64,000 nt of DNA from Ooceraea biroi (GCF_003672135.1 NC_039511.1:336464-400463); one strand, 5' to 3'; positions 1-13,487 are shown, numbered from the stretch's first letter. The notes: generated by a model not told the origin, from the letters alone. Numbers and translations are program-made.

Positions 1-3000
1 AAATTATATGTACAGTTTTTATTTATAATCCAAACGAAGAGACAAAGATAGCATAAAATTGTTCAATGATTAAAATCCTTTATTTTAATAAAATTTTAAT
101 TCTAGAGATAGATCTCTCTTTCGTCCATGTAAAATATATTTTTGATGCACTATGAGCATCATTCCGGTTCTTATACGTGATTCCGGAAAATCAATGTCAG
201 AAAGTAAAAATAAAACTAGTAAAAAAATCAGGTTTTAGAATGCATGATGGCGAAAGAGTTATAATGGCACCACCCCTGGTCGACTCTTATTACGAAGTTA
301 CTTTGTCGCGCTTGAGAAGAACGAGGAGAAAAGTCCTCGGGAAGCAGGACTAGCGAATAATTTCGTCGGAGAGCCTATCAAAGTCACCTACCTCCTCGAG
401 AGAAGAATATGCGATAATCTTCATTGTACTTTCTCTTCGTCCTGCGGCAGCAAATTCGGAAGGGCCGTCGTGAAGACAAGAGTCACTCAAAGATAGGCTC
501 AGGAGGGCGAATAATCTTCTCCGTCGAGTCCATCGAGCTCATTATCGCGACCTAATGTATGCATTATACATGCTTAATTCATTCAGCGAATGCATGGCTC
601 AGCGAATCTTTAGTAGAGATTCGTTGTCCGAAACTTGCTATCGATTACTGAATCGGTATATTTGTTGTTTAGTCTCGTTATTCTTATAATTGATAGGAAA
701 TTAAAAAATCTAGAAGATAAAATGATAAAGATAAAGAAATAAAAGATGTTGTGTCTTGAAATTGATTTCTGTAGAATAAATAAGCTGTATGAAAGCTAAA
801 ATAATTTTTGAACACTTTTTAGTACCTTATACATTGGTTTGCATCAGACGAGTAAACTTGCATACATGCATAACCGCGATTTCGGTTGAAGATTGAATAC
901 CACGATTTGCTTCATGTGTGTGTATGTACATGCGTGTGGCCTTTGTCAACGTTGTCGATTTAATTCGACGACGGACGCGCGCCGAATACGTGCGCGCTAC
1001 GCTGCGCGCACGAATGGCGTGGTCGATATTACACGTGCTCGTCAACGTATGTTCCGGACAGTCGGGTGTTGCGCGAGACGAGAGTGCGGGCTTATTTTCG
1101 TCCGGTTAAATCCGGTCGAACGCCTCCGCCGCGACGGTCGGTTCGCGACTGCACGCTGATCGTGCATTTATGCTATCGATCTCGTCTCCCGTCGCCCCCG
1201 TCATTCGGATAAACCGAGACGTCGGCTCCGATTTAGAGAGACCGGCTGCTCCACGCCTAAACAAATACTCGACGTTTGGCTCTTTGTAACGAGAGAGCCT
1301 CTCGCGTTTGTCCGTCTCCTCGAGCCTTCTTGTTGCATAAGAATCGGGTTCAAAAGCCTCTTATAAAAACAAGTTGCCGAATTAAGTCATCAAGCTATGC
1401 ATTAGAGTATTTTTTTATTGAAATATTCTGTTATTGAAGTACCTATTCTTGTCTTTTTAGTATACAAAGAACGCAAGTTACAATAATGATGTAATTCTTT
1501 GAAATACTTTATTTCAAAGAGAAATTCACGAACAATGTATGAACATAAATTGAAAAGAGGGTCTGGTTAAGCGCTCTTCATCCAAGATATTCTGTAATGA
1601 TGTTGGCACGAATGCTTCCGGAGAACGCAAATTTGAAATCGTAATTTCTTCAGTCAAATCCCCGATTCCGAGAATTAAATAGATTTCTTCTTGACAAATA
1701 GAAAGAATTCTAAGTAATCTTCTTTACTTGTGTTTGCACTAGAATATTCCACCGGAATCAGCTGTCCGCGACTCTAAAAATTAGGACAAAGTTAATCTAA
1801 ACTGCTTTTCTCTTTTCGCTGTGATTAAATCGATCGTATCTTCTTCGTAGCGATACACAACGATCGAGAGAAGGAGAGCAAACCATTGTGCATCTTAATC
1901 CGAACGAATAGTATCAAGGATCTATCATTTATTGATCTATCTATATCACTGCCATTTAAGAGCGCATTTATATTGGACCGTCAATACGTTAATACAAGTC
2001 AAGCTATCGCGAAGCGATTCCTCTCGCTGTCATATTGTCGTTTAGCATCCTGACGTCTCACGAGAGACAAAGTAAGATATTTGTCCGCGTTTCCAACGAC
2101 ATCGATTTTGGCAATAACGTTCGTGGGGGAGCTTATTTCTCCGAGGAGAGGATACGCCGATAAAGGGGGCGTCGATAAGAATTTCATCGGGAAAGGAGAG
2201 TGCACCCTCTAGCGCGTCGTGAAGGCATCCGGCTGTGAGGAAATTTGAAATGCCACGCCGAGGGTTCCCACGAATCTGATATAATCGGCTGAAAAATGCG
2301 CTGCCGAATAGAATCGGATCGGAAGAAGAATTCCTCTTTTTCAGTTTTTCTCTTTCTTAAAGAGAGAATTCGAGGTCCTTTTAGACAAGTATAATCAGAT
2401 TTATGTCTACCTAACACTTCACAAGGAGAACAAAAGAAGTGTTGTCACCTCACTGATTTTAAGTTGATTTTAAGAGTTTTGTTAAAATATAAGTCAAAAT
2501 AAGGAACACGTATGTTTTTAAAAGTGCTAAATTTCATATTAAGAAGTTGAAAACAGCCCTTTGAAAAGAATCGTTTCTTCTTTCTACGCGAATCGCGGAA
2601 ACGATAAGAGATATGAAGGAATATTTTAAACAAAAGTTTTATGGCTTCTTGTGCGCTTTATAATTATGTAACTTGGTTTTTCAATAATTTTATATTTTTT
2701 TAGATACTCTCACCACACACACCTTTATTTTTGAAAATCTTTTTACTTTTGTAAACAAATTTTAAAGAGTTTTTAATAGTGAATTCAATAATTCCTAACA
2801 ATTTTTATAATAAAAGTAAAATGTAAGTGCACAAAATTAAGTTTTTATAGATATCAATAATCCAACAACGCCAACAATGTAACAATGTAATTTTCTTTTG
2901 ATCTAAAAAATTATATCTCACTATTATTATTAAAGATAATAATCGCAGTTCGAGAATAAATAAGCAAAGCGTGTATATTACATCAAAGAAGGATTTCGAG

Positions 3001-5825
3001 AGGATTCGATCAGAGATGGTGACTGATCGAATCTTTTTGCGGTGTCAAGTCATCCTTTAAGATAGCACGTTGATAAAATTTCACGGGATAGTAAATTCTG
3101 CGAACTTGAATTCGTCAAAATGAGAAAAGTTGGACGAAATCTCGAGTTTCGAGACGGAAAGACTTTTCTCTTGCCTTTCCGTATCCGCGTCTGAGTTTGA
3201 TGATGCATAGTTCCCCGGCCTATTCGTGTGCGAGGGTAGGAGTACATGATTTAAGGAACATGCTTGCACGTAGACAGCAACATTTTGCTACAGCTGTCGG
3301 AGTCCATTACACTACTGAATAAAACGTAAAACACGCGATTGCAAGATTGTTCCGCACATGAAAAATAACATACGCTAAAAATATTATCGATGTATTGATC
3401 GTGGCGATATCATTAGGATTCCAATCAAACATCCAAATCTAGAGAATCAGATATCGAGAGAATCGAATTCACTTCATCTTGTTTCTGACAAATGCAAGAA
3501 ATGAGAACTGTATCTAAAAAATGAAATCTTGTTATCAATGATGCGTTCTTTTCTTAATTATATCGTATGAAAATAAAATATAGTGATCACGAATAATATC
3601 CATTTTTTGGCACTATAAAATTCTTTCCTCTTGCCATCAGAAATTTAGAAAGTAGAATGCATGTAAAGATGTAATACATTGACCATATAAAATGGCGTCT
3701 TTCGAAGAATTTTACGGTGCAAAATATATGCAGTCATAAACTGAAATTGGATAATGGCCAACGAGAACGACCGAACGATCGTTATTCGGAGAATCGAATA
3801 AACCAATTCCTTTGATTCCAACCGGTCATCGCGCGGCGCAATTCCTACTGGTAGCATAGTTTATCAAAGCGTAAATGGACATTCGACCAACGGGATCTCG
3901 ATTGAGGAAATACCAGAATGCAAAATATTCCTTATAGGGACTCTCGGCCTGATGATTGCATCGTCTAAAATCTAAAGCGAATCCCAAATATTCCAGGAAA
4001 ATGCCGTTGATTTGCCTCGCGAGAATGTTATAATTTCGTTATATGATTTATCTATTGCAACTGAATATAATTCGATAAATCGAAAGTAACATACGCTAAA
4101 GATTAAATAATCTGCACTAATAACTTGATTGAAAAACGTGAGAAAATGGATAACTTGCACGATAAAGATAAATCATCTTGTAACATTATCGGACATGATA
4201 GACCCGAATTCATATAGAGTACATTTGAATGCATACATCTTTCGATCGCGAGACAATGAGTCGGCGTTATCCCACCGACACACACCGATTACCGTCACTT
4301 ATTACCTCCAAAGCGCGTTAAGAGCCATTAATAAGAATTAAGAGCAACGCGTGGGTTGCGAGCGATTAAGGCAAGGCGGGATCGACTTCGGGGGGACACG
4401 CGCCATAGTAGCGTCGGGTTCGCTTTGTTTCGACGCTTTTCGGTTTTCCTGGCAGCAACAGCAACAGTAGCAATAGCGACAGCGATGGCGGCACCGGCGG
4501 CACCGGCGGCACCGGCGGCACCGGTAGCTCCGGTCGTGAATTTAAATGAAACATTAATCAGGATACGTCAGGGGAAATAGCAAGAGATGTCTCCCCTGCC
4601 GAAATTTGTAGCGTCACCCTCGCTTTCGGAGACTAATTTAAATCAGCTATCTCGCTGCACCCGGCATTGTCGGCGCAAAAACAATAGGACAATCCGCTCT
4701 TCGCTCGCCCGACGCTGTCACCCACGTGGTCCGATTGTTACTGCAAATACGCCGGGACCCATGCGACAAATTGATAAGCGGTCCGCACAATAACGGAGCT
4801 TGTACAGGTTCGCGATGAAATTTGTCTTCAAAAGTTAAATACGAGTAATTCTTATCTCGATCTATCTATCTATCTCGATATTAAAATATTTCGGTAGACA
4901 TTACTTCAGTTGTACATGCTTGAAAAATTTTACTTTTAAGTAATTCTTTAGACTATGTACTGTATGATATGCTTATTATTTCATAATAGAAAGAGTATCC
5001 GCGTGTAAAATTTTAAGAAAAATTTTATCGACAAACAGTATCAATACAGAACAAAAATTAATTTTGAGTAATAATAATGTTTTAAATAAAAATGTCACAA
5101 CGATGCTCAATGTTGCACTCTTTCCAAATTAAAAATAATGTTTTGTCAGCGATTCACTTGAACATCAGAGAGACTCAGAATGTCAGAGAGATCCTTTTCA
5201 GGACCTCATTTATCAGAGATTGAACTTTCTGCTGAGACGCAAGTAAAATTGGTCCTCGGTAACGCGGAATGAATTGCAACTGACAATGATGATACGTCAT
5301 TTGAGAGGACATCATTGCAGCGCGTTTCGAAACCCCCGCCGAAATGGCGACGAGCGGGCGGGGTGGATATACGAGAAACGAGACGAGGAGAAAGCGCTTT
5401 ACACTGAAATCCGACGCTCCGATAATAATCGCGTCCACGAGGCGCGACGGATGCACTTTCCTGACGTGCGATATTATAACAAAGCCTTGTATTAGCATGC
5501 TGCGAGCTCTCTTGTCTTCTGTCGATATCAATCTATCCAAGTCGGCAATTATCGATCGCGACTAATTGGTAATCTTCCACTGCATTTGCTCTCAATTACA
5601 AATTGAACGAGACGTTGTGCTTTTGCATAATGTAATATAATCTGCATCGCAAATATCGATGTCGCTCAATTATATGTTTTTCGACTTTTTTCCAATAGTT
5701 ATATATAACTTGTTTATTAATTATTATTATATTATATATTATATTTAAGATGTCGTCTGCATTATCCGATTAATATATCGCAGGTGCAAAAGTTTTCGTT
5801 ATTTTTACATGTTTTCGCTTTTTAA
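1..5825. other. Intergenic DNA, no convincing gene
   Basis: Mostly AT-rich non-coding DNA. Two blocks are richer in G, C and CpG (about 940-1350 and 4340-4800), but their open frames are short, overlap on both strands and lack a recognisable domain. The second block holds a GCC/GCA-type tandem repeat, listed separately. No tRNA, transposon terminus or strong promoter was seen. Confidence 0.5.
4491..4526. repeat. 9-bp GC-rich tandem repeat (four units)
   Basis: Four consecutive near-perfect copies of a 9-bp unit (gcaccggcg). On the + strand they lie in a 74-codon ORF (4356-4580), where they read as an Ala-Ala-Pro repeat after a hydrophobic Ala/Thr stretch. That could be the start of a secreted protein, but the ORF ends without a splice donor and has no recognisable domain. 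The repeat is certain; coding status is not. Confidence 0.7.
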
Positions 5826-5839
5826 TGTATTATGTAAAG

Positions 5840-6196
5840 AATGAGTGAACGCGTAGAAAAACATAGAGCAAGAAAGAAAAAGTTGGAGGAAATGTGGAAT
5901 TTAACAAAACATATTATGGCAACTGACAACTAAAACTAGAGTAAAATGGTCGAGATTGAAATAGTGTAAGAAGGCTTAAAAATATCACTACCGCAAAGTT
6001 ACTTACTCCTTGTCAGGACAAGGAGTCAATAGAAAGTAATATTGCTACAATGACAGAAACATTGTTCTTCGTCAATGAAAATAACCACCTGGAGTTTGTC
6101 CAAACTATGAAAGAAAATAATAATGACTTGGATGACTCGGAGGGTGAAAATGAACGCAAACTTCAAACTTTGTCCTACAACAGCTTAGAATTTTAA
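5840..6196 (+). pseudogene. Fragment of an unrecognised gene
   Basis: The stretch looks like broken coding sequence. From 5840 a frame opens with ATG and encodes a basic, Lys/Arg/Glu-rich stretch of about 30 codons before stops. From about 5970 a second open run of roughly 75 codons, rich in Asn, Glu and Asp, ends with the residues NSLEF and a TAA at 6194-6196. I do not recognise the family. The last ~50 bp are repeated about 1.1 kb downstream (7243-7366), again ending in NSLEF plus stop. It could be a retro-copy or part of an old transposon. Confidence 0.35.
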
Positions 6197-6270
6197 CATA
6201 AGACTTAGACTAAAAAGGTGAGCTAATATTGCGATGTTAAAAATTCTATTTAAGTTTAAGTGAATTTAAG
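6143..6270 (+). repeat. ~125-bp direct repeat, left copy
   Basis: This segment and 7243-7366 align over nearly their whole length with a few substitutions and short indels. Shared landmarks are a ...caaactttgtcct... block, a ...cagcttagaattttaa... block and the shared end ...tttaagtgaatttaag. The copies are in the same orientation, about 1.1 kb apart. They could be terminal repeats of a decayed element or a local duplication. Confidence 0.8.
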
Positions 6271-7242
6271 TTTATAAAGTTTTACTATATTCCCCCACAT
6301 GTTTGCAGAAAGGCAAACCTAAAATCTTAAAAATTCTTAGACAGTACTCGCACACATTAATTTGAAGATTCAAAGTTGAAGACACATTTTTCTTTTTTTT
6401 TCTTACTCTTCTTTTTTTATTTGCCACTTTGAAGCGACAAAAAAGATTCCGAAATGTTTCAGATATTCTGTATAGATTCAAATAAAATTTTCTTCGAAGA
6501 TAAGAATTATGTCGTACTTTTCAAACCGCTAGAAGAAAATGCTTTGAGCATGAGAGGCCCTGAAAGCCTGCGTGTGGATCTACACGCACAGAGGACGAAA
6601 TGCGTGCCCGACTGGCGCATTAAGGATCGTCGAGGGGTGGCTTTAGTACGGGTAAATCGCGACGGCTCAGCATTATAAAGAAGTGAGGAAAAGAAGAAAT
6701 GAGAGACAGAAGTCCGAGGGGGCGGCTGGAGGATAAGATCTTGAGATTCGACATGCTTCGCATCGCATACTCTTGTCTCCTGCCTTGTAGAAATTTCAAA
6801 GGACTTTCGTGTTTGCTTCTTGTTTTCCATATTTTGATCTCCTTCTCGAAGGTATTTCCATTTATCTCGGCAGTATTCAATATAACTGCATAGTGAAACG
6901 TTGAACTTCTGCATTTCCTTTTTCTTAGAGAAAAACTAAATACATATATAGCAACACTTGTGACAAAATCTCTCATTATCTCTTCGATTTGATTCATTCA
7001 CTAATCCGTAACAATTACAATTGTTTTATATTAATAATTATAGTAAACATTATTAATAGAAAGAAAAGGTTCAACTTGATTTAAACTTTTTTCTAATTTC
7101 CTTTTTTTCGAATATAAATCGTGTAATGCTTTAACCAAAAGAATAAATATATCAAAATTTGTTGCTATTTTGTTTCTGTAAGATACCATAAATACATTCT
7201 TGAAAAATATTACATTTACGACAAGCTTTTAATTTTTACCGG

Positions 7243-7366
7243 ACGAAAATAAACGCAAATTTCAAACTTTGTCCTCCAACAGCTTAGAATTTTAATATAA
7301 GACTGAAAAGGAGAGCTAATATTGCGAATATTGTTAAAAATTCTATTTAAGTTTAAGTGAATTTAA
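7243..7366 (+). repeat. ~125-bp direct repeat, right copy
   Basis: Second copy of the repeat at 6143-6270, in the same orientation. It ends 12 bp before the TA target site of the mariner element at 7381, so the mariner landed just beyond it rather than inside it. Confidence 0.8.
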
Positions 7367-7380
7367 GAAAAGCAATTCTA

Positions 7381-8666
7381 TTAGGTTGTTCATTAAGTTC
7401 TGCGGTTTTCTTGACAGATAGCGTTTGTCCATTGAAAAAGATAGCATGCATCGCCTGAACCGCGGATTGCCGAATACTCCGTGACAGGTTAGACAACGCT
7501 TGACATTTCGCCAGAGTCTTTGTTGTGTTTTGACGTGTTGTGTGTACGCGCTATTCATTGAAAATGGAGGATCAAAAGGTGCATTTTCGGCACATTTTGC
7601 TATTTTTCTTCCGCAAAGGAGTAAAAGCGACGGACGCACAACGTGAGATATGTGGCGTGTACGGGGACTCGGCCATAAGCGCTGACACTTGTCAGCGTTG
7701 GTTTGCGCGCTTTCGTTCCGGAGATGTGAACGTCTCCGATGCTGCTCGCTCCGGTCGTCTATCCACCACTGACGACGACCAAATCGTGGCCGCAATCAAA
7801 GCAGACCGACACCTGACGACGCGGGAGATCGCGGAGCGCTTCGACATCGCCCATACAATGGTTGCGCAGTGATTAAAACGGCTTGGGATGTCGAAAAAAG
7901 CAGATGTTTGGGTCCCTCACGAGCTTACCGAAAAGAACATTTTGGACCGCCTCATGATCTGTGAATCCCTGCTGAAATGGCACTCGCTGGAGGCCTTTCT
8001 CAAACGGGTGGTCACGGGAGATGAAAAATGGGTGGTATATAACAACATTCGACGCAAGCGGTCATGGTGCGGTCCGGGTGAGTCGTCACAATCGGTTGCC
8101 AAAGCGGATTTGCATCCGAAGAAAGTGATGCTGAGTGTGTGATGGGATTGGCGAGGCGTCCTGTACTTCGAGCTGCTTCCGCGCGGTCAGACCATCGACG
8201 CCGAGAAGTATTGCGCTCAGTTAGAAAAATTGAAGCAGGCAGTGGCGGAGAAGCGGCCGGAATTGGCGAACAGGAAGGGCGTTGTCTTCCACCACGACAA
8301 CGCCAAACTACACACTGCTTTGGTGACCAAGAAGAAGTTGAAGTGCTTTGGCTGGGAAGTCATGCAGCACCCACCGTACTCCCCAGACCTTGCGCCGTCG
8401 GATTACCATTTGTTCCGGTCACTCCAAAACAATCTCGACGGGCAGCGCTTTAATTCAGTGGACGATATTCAAACGTACTTGAAGGACTTTTTCGCGCAGA
8501 AGTCGCGCGACTTCTACAAACGCGGCATTATGTCCCTTCCAGAACGTTGGCAGAAGGTGGTCGATCAAGATGGACAATACATTCTAGATTGAATAAATGT
8601 GTAAGTACAATAGATTTATGTTTTAATTTAGGGCAAAAAAACCGCAGAACTTAATGAACAACCTAA
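7381..8666 (+). mobile_element. Complete mariner element, 1,286 bp
   Basis: The ends are perfect 29-bp terminal inverted repeats starting TTAGGTTGTTCATTAAG (7381-7409 and 8638-8666). They are flanked by a TA duplication (7379-7380 and 8667-8668), the target site expected for the mariner/Tc1 superfamily. The 1,286-bp length is typical of full-length mariners. Inside is one transposase frame on the + strand with only two nonsense codons. Perfect inverted repeats and a single preserved frame suggest a fairly recent insertion. The copy is probably non-autonomous, but its ends look usable as substrate for a transposase supplied in trans. Confidence 0.95.
7564..8592 (+). pseudogene. Mariner transposase with two in-frame stops
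   Basis: One frame of 343 codons runs from ATG (7564) to TGA (8590-8592), close to the usual ~345 residues of mariner transposases. The N-terminal half has the expected helix-turn-helix region: a Trp-containing QRWFARF motif, then RSGRLSTTDD and a second helix near DRHLTTREIA. The catalytic triad is intact: Asp153 in TGDEKW, Asp245 in HHDNAK and Asp280 in SPDLAPSDYHLF, with 34 residues between the last two (D,D34D). TGA codons interrupt the frame at 7870-7872 (codon 103, after the DNA-binding region) and 8140-8142 (codon 193, in the stretch before WDW). Both can arise by single transitions (for example TGG to TGA at codon 193). No frameshift was found. As read, it cannot make a full-length enzyme. 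Confidence 0.93.
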
Positions 8667-8668
8667 TA

Positions 8669-10382
8669 TATAAAGTATCGCAATCTCACATTTTTCGCAT
8701 GCATAAAACAAACTATATTCGATTGCATTGATAAAATAACCTATCAAATTAGTCCAAAGTTTACTACCGTCGAACGAACATTTATTACTATGTTTCTCTT
8801 TTAATATTTTAAGTTTTAGTTTCAAGAGTACTTTTAGTTATTAAGCGAATAGTTCATTGATAGTTAAATTAACAAATGATTCGTCTTAAATGAGTGGATA
8901 GGTTTGTCAATGAGATGTAATATGGCACGAATAAAACAAGAAGAACGGAAAAGTGCTAGGAAAGGATACAAACTCAGTGAGTATTCCAAAGGTAATAGTA
9001 TCTGGAAACTGTTAACTATGCGCAATTTTTTAGTGATGATGGAGATTTCAGTTCAATATGAATGAAAAAACATTTCCAATTTTATATTCTACCACATTTT
9101 TTGAAGTCATAATTTTACTTCGATAGAATGATTTTTAGGACATTTTACTAAGCATTCGTATTTTAAGAACCTCGACAAAAGGCCTGCACCCTATCCTTCC
9201 TTCTTTCGTCTTCCGTCTACCCTCTCACACATGTCAGTTCTGCCAAGCGTTCTCACGAATTATCCGTCACCCTCTGAAAATCCACGTTTATCCACTTTCT
9301 CATCCCTATGTGAGAGAAAATCTCGCTCTCGTGACAATTGTCTGGGTCGTCCCGCCAGTTATCTTATGATGGTGCAATGAAATCTTCCCTGTCAGTCAAG
9401 CGGTCTTACATAGATAAGAAAAGAAACGTTTGCGCTAGTAACGAACAGAGAATATTTGTTTTTATCTCACGTCCGGAAAAACGTCGACTAAGACTTCCGT
9501 CCGGGGAAGAAAAGTTGCATTGTCTCATGCTAGATAATCGCGAGAAACGCGAAATGATGTATAATACTCCTAGTAATACGATGCTGTTACTAGCACCATA
9601 TGAGAAGAATTATTATTGCACTTTCTGTTACAAACAAGTAGCAGAAGCTAATTACTTTTAGAAAGAAAACACGATCTTATAACTTTAGAAGAGAAGTATT
9701 CCTTTCTTGGAGAGTAAAAAGTACATTTTTGTGCCACTACCGAGAAAAACATTTGTTATTATGTGTACAGTATATGTATAATAAATCCAAAAAAGCTATG
9801 TGTAATTTTGTAAACTTCTAAAAAATTAAGTAAATAAAAATACATAAAATTGAGTAAATAAAAAAATGTCCTTGAAGCAATCTCGAGTAATCTTTCATTA
9901 ATATTTAGTATTTATTTCTTATTGTGGTAACTTGTTGTAACTTGTTAGAATAATTAAAATATATACTATATTGTGTGTATCATATATAATTTATAGTGAT
10001 ACTAGGACCTTTATTCAGCAAATCACAAAAATTGTTACTTATATTAAGTTAAAATCCTCATAATCGCAAAACAAAGTTGATATTCGTAAATATTGCAAAA
10101 TACATAGTGCTAATTTATTATTATATTCTCGTTTATTTCTAACAATAACCATCGAACAACAAAATCGAGCTTTGCATATTTGGAAAGTACGTTTTTCGAC
10201 GAATATTTCTATGCCAATAATTTGCGAGTAACAAATTTAGTGTACTTTACTGTGTATTGTACGAGATCCAAAGATATGAAGATATAATAATTTTTCTAAA
10301 AGGGCGTAATTTTTCAAAAATGTTTTTCCGATAACTTAGAGCAACAAATTCTGATATACTTATTTTTTTAATTGATGTATTC
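8669..10382. other. Intergenic DNA between two transposons
   Basis: AT-rich DNA without a recognisable gene. An open frame of about 107 codons at 9338-9661 starts from a non-ATG codon and has no domain or splice context I can recognise. Nothing else stands out. Confidence 0.5.
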
Positions 10383-10422
10383 TATATATCGCTCATTTGC
10401 TACAACAATGACATATCTCAAA
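10383..10422 (+). repeat. Left terminal inverted repeat of the Sola-like element
   Basis: Inverted match to 13981-14020. Just inside it is a short palindrome around 10418-10439 (ctcaaaaa...tttttgag), which may be a sub-terminal binding motif. Confidence 0.85.
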
Positions 10423-11089
10423 AATCGGCCTTTTTGAGTTATTACTATAGGGGGAAGGATTGTACAATGTACTATTTAGAGTTAAAACGACAAAACTTTA
10501 GTACCAAAACCTCACCGCTAGAGAGCAGTTATGTCGCTATTATACCTTAACATTAGTGAACAATGTAAGTTGCAACACTGTCTTATCTCAGTTGGTATTT
10601 CGTCGCTGTAATGACAACATCATCACAGTTGCAAATAGAGTGACTTATTTGGTGTTATAACGCTATTGCTGTAAAGGTAAGACTACTTGCTATCTTCTTT
10701 TTTGTCATCAGAAATGTATCAGTTTAACTTATAACTGTATTAATGAAATAATCTACATGGTTCACATTAGTATTATTTCTAAATATGACGTTCTTGCAGC
10801 AAACAATCCTCCTTGTAACTGTAGTATTTCTTATTATGTCGTTATTACAAAACACATTGTGTCTATTCTGAATCATCAATTTGAAACTATGAGTCCTTAT
10901 GACAGTCTTGCTGAACATATTTTTCCCACTTTCATGATTTAGTTTTCGTTATTTACACTTATGTCGGTTTTGTTACTAACCTATCTTGTACCTAAAACCA
11001 AATATTGAAATGTGACAATATTATAAGTTTTCCCATGTCATTAATACAGTTCATTTTCAATATTACTTTTATTTTAGCGTACTATAATT

Positions 11090-13487
11090 ATGTCCTGTCG
11101 TGGGAAAATAATGGTTGAAATGGCTATAGAATTACTATCAGAAAAGAATGAAGTTCCTGTTGAAAACAAATGTGTTGAAGATAAATCTGCGAATGAACTT
11201 CCTCTTGACAATGAACTTGTTGTCGATAACGAACCTTCTACAAATGCTACTTCTTTTGATCAGTCTTTAGAAGAATGCTGTATGTAAATTACACTTTTTA
11301 TAAGTAACCATAATAATGGCCCTATTTTAAATCCTAGGAAGAGTTTATAGTATCCATTTTACAGCACAATGATGATTGAAAATACATGAAGTATTATTAT
11401 GTTTCTTTCCACTTTTCAGGGAATACAGCAGGTCCCAGCCAGTCTCGTAATACTATTGCAAGATGTAGTCAGTCAAGTAGGAATTCAAGTTCTAGTTCGT
11501 CTACTTGTTCTACTTGCAGTGGTTCGTCATCCTCTGAAGATTGTGACGATATAATTAATGACGAGACATACGTACCACGAGATAACAGTGACAGTGACAA
11601 AGAAAATTCAAACGTTCAAATTCATGATACTGAAACAACTACAGGTATTACCGCGATTTACCGCAATTGTCCACCTTTGGACTTACTCCCTAACTATTAA
11701 TCCCTGAATACTAACAGTTTACTCTTAGTTCCGCAGGATATCTCCATTTTAACAAGTCCCCACAAAACAAGTATCAAACGCAAAAAGAATATAGAAAAAT
11801 GGAAAAGAAATTTATTGAAGAACTACAGGAATAGTGGAAAGGCCTACGAATCGCACACAGAAAACAAAAAAATGTGAAGTGAAAGGAAAATGAGATCTGC
11901 ATGTGGAGAAAAGTGCAAACTACAGTGTTCCACAAAATTTACCGAAGAGGAAAGAAAGCAGCTATTTTTTGCATATTGGAACTTAGGCGATATTGAAAAA
12001 CAGAGATTGTTTATTACGAATTCTATGCAGGTTATTCAGCCGAAATATCGCTACATTCGTATTGGAGGTACCAGAAGCCAACGACAAAATAATAATGCCT
12101 TCTATTTCCATCATAATAATCAGCAAGTTCGAGTATGTAAATTGTTCTTCAAGAATACCTTAGACATAAATGACCGCCCGATTCGTACAGTGTTGGACAA
12201 AAAAAATAAGGTTGCGAATGTTTTACTGGAATCTGATCAAAGAGGAAGACATGGTAAATAGAAGACTGTGGATCCGAGTGTAAGGGAAGGAATTAAACAG
12301 CATATTGATTCTATCCCAAAGATAGAAAGTCACTACACACGCGCGAATACATCGAAACTCTTCATTGATGGAAGCAAATCTATTGCAGACATTCACAAGG
12401 ATTATGTGGCCAAGCGTAAAGAGAAAAATGTACCATTTGCTAACTGTGTCTTATTTTATAGAGTATTCACAGAAGAATATAATATTTCCTTTTTCGTTCC
12501 AAAAAAAGATTTGTGTGATACCTGCACGACTTTTAATAATGCAGAAGACAAGAAAAAAGAGCACTTGAAAGATAATTATGATCGCCATCTTGTTGAAAAG
12601 GAATTATCAAGAGCAGAGAAAAAAGCAGATAAGGAAAAATCTGATGTAGTAGTGGCTGTTTACGATCTACAGGCAGTCATGCAATTACCCAAAGGGAATG
12701 TGTCGGTATTCTACTATAAGTCTCAGTTAAATGTTTTTAACTTTACCATATATGATTTAAAAACCAATACATGCGATTGCTTTGTATGGGACGAGGCGAA
12801 TGGTCACCGTGGTGTAAATGAGTTGGGTACGTGCATATTGCAATATTTGAGAAAGATATCTATCTCAAAACATGATGTAGAAATCATCTTTTATTCCGAC
12901 AATTGCGCTGGGCAGCAAAAAAATAAGTTCATGATTGCTCTCTACTTATATGCCATACGCTACCTGGGAATAAAATCAATCACCCATAAATTTCTAATCA
13001 AAGAACATACACAGAATGAAGGAGATTCAGCTCATTCGTTAATAGAGAGGCAGGTAAAACGTCTTCTCAAAAGTGGGCCAATGTATACACCAGAATCCTT
13101 TATTTCCGCCATTCGATCTGCGAGAAAAACAGGACAGCCATTTCAAGTCAACGAGCTCTGCTATGAGGATTTCTATGACATAAAGACTCTGGCCAGTACA
13201 TAGGTCCCCTGAATATGACGGCATTGAAATTGTCCCAAGTGCATGTTCTGAAAGTGATACGAGAATCACCAACATCGATTTTTTATAAATATTCGTACAG
13301 TGAGGATTTTAAGGAGGCAACCATTATCAAGAGGAAGAAGAAAGATGATGGTACCAGTATTACATTGATCCCAGCATTTTCTTCTAAGCCAGGACTCTCA
13401 CAAAAGAAGAAAGATCTTCTAGACTTACTTCATAAAAACCACATACCTAAATATTATAAAGCTTTTTACGAATATTTGTGTTTGTAG
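11090..13487 (+). pseudogene. Sola-like/DUF7869-type transposase, decayed
   Basis: A first exon (11090-11279) encodes an acidic 63-codon N-terminus and ends at a GTATGT donor. After a 140-bp intron with a TTTTCAG acceptor, the frame resumes in phase at 11420 and stays in one reading frame to 13203. It is broken by TAA at 11698, TGA at 11875 and TAG at 12259. A Ser-rich linker (about 11470-11570) precedes a basic stretch (about 11770-11870), then a Cys cluster CGEKCKLQC (about 11905) and a CDTC motif near 12510. The catalytic-like core shows AVYDLQAVMQ (Asp at about 12664), FYSDNCAGQQKN (Asp at about 12898) and KEHTQNEGDSAHS (about 13000-13040), an acidic-triad layout. The last ~90 codons continue in another frame (13215-13487), so a frameshift lies near 13200. 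Three stops and a frameshift mean no functional product. Confidence 0.8.

Noticed and set aside
6507..6997. Two overlapping - strand ORFs of 125-135 codons
   Set aside because: They overlap each other and a + strand frame, with no domain, splice context or consistent composition.
9338..9661. 107-codon + strand ORF
   Set aside because: Non-ATG start, no domain, and AT-rich flanks without promoter or splice signals.
11645..11736. A second intron in the Sola-like transposase (GTATTA donor to CCGCAG)
   Set aside because: It would change the frame and lose the downstream basic region; the frame is already continuous across this stretch apart from one TAA.
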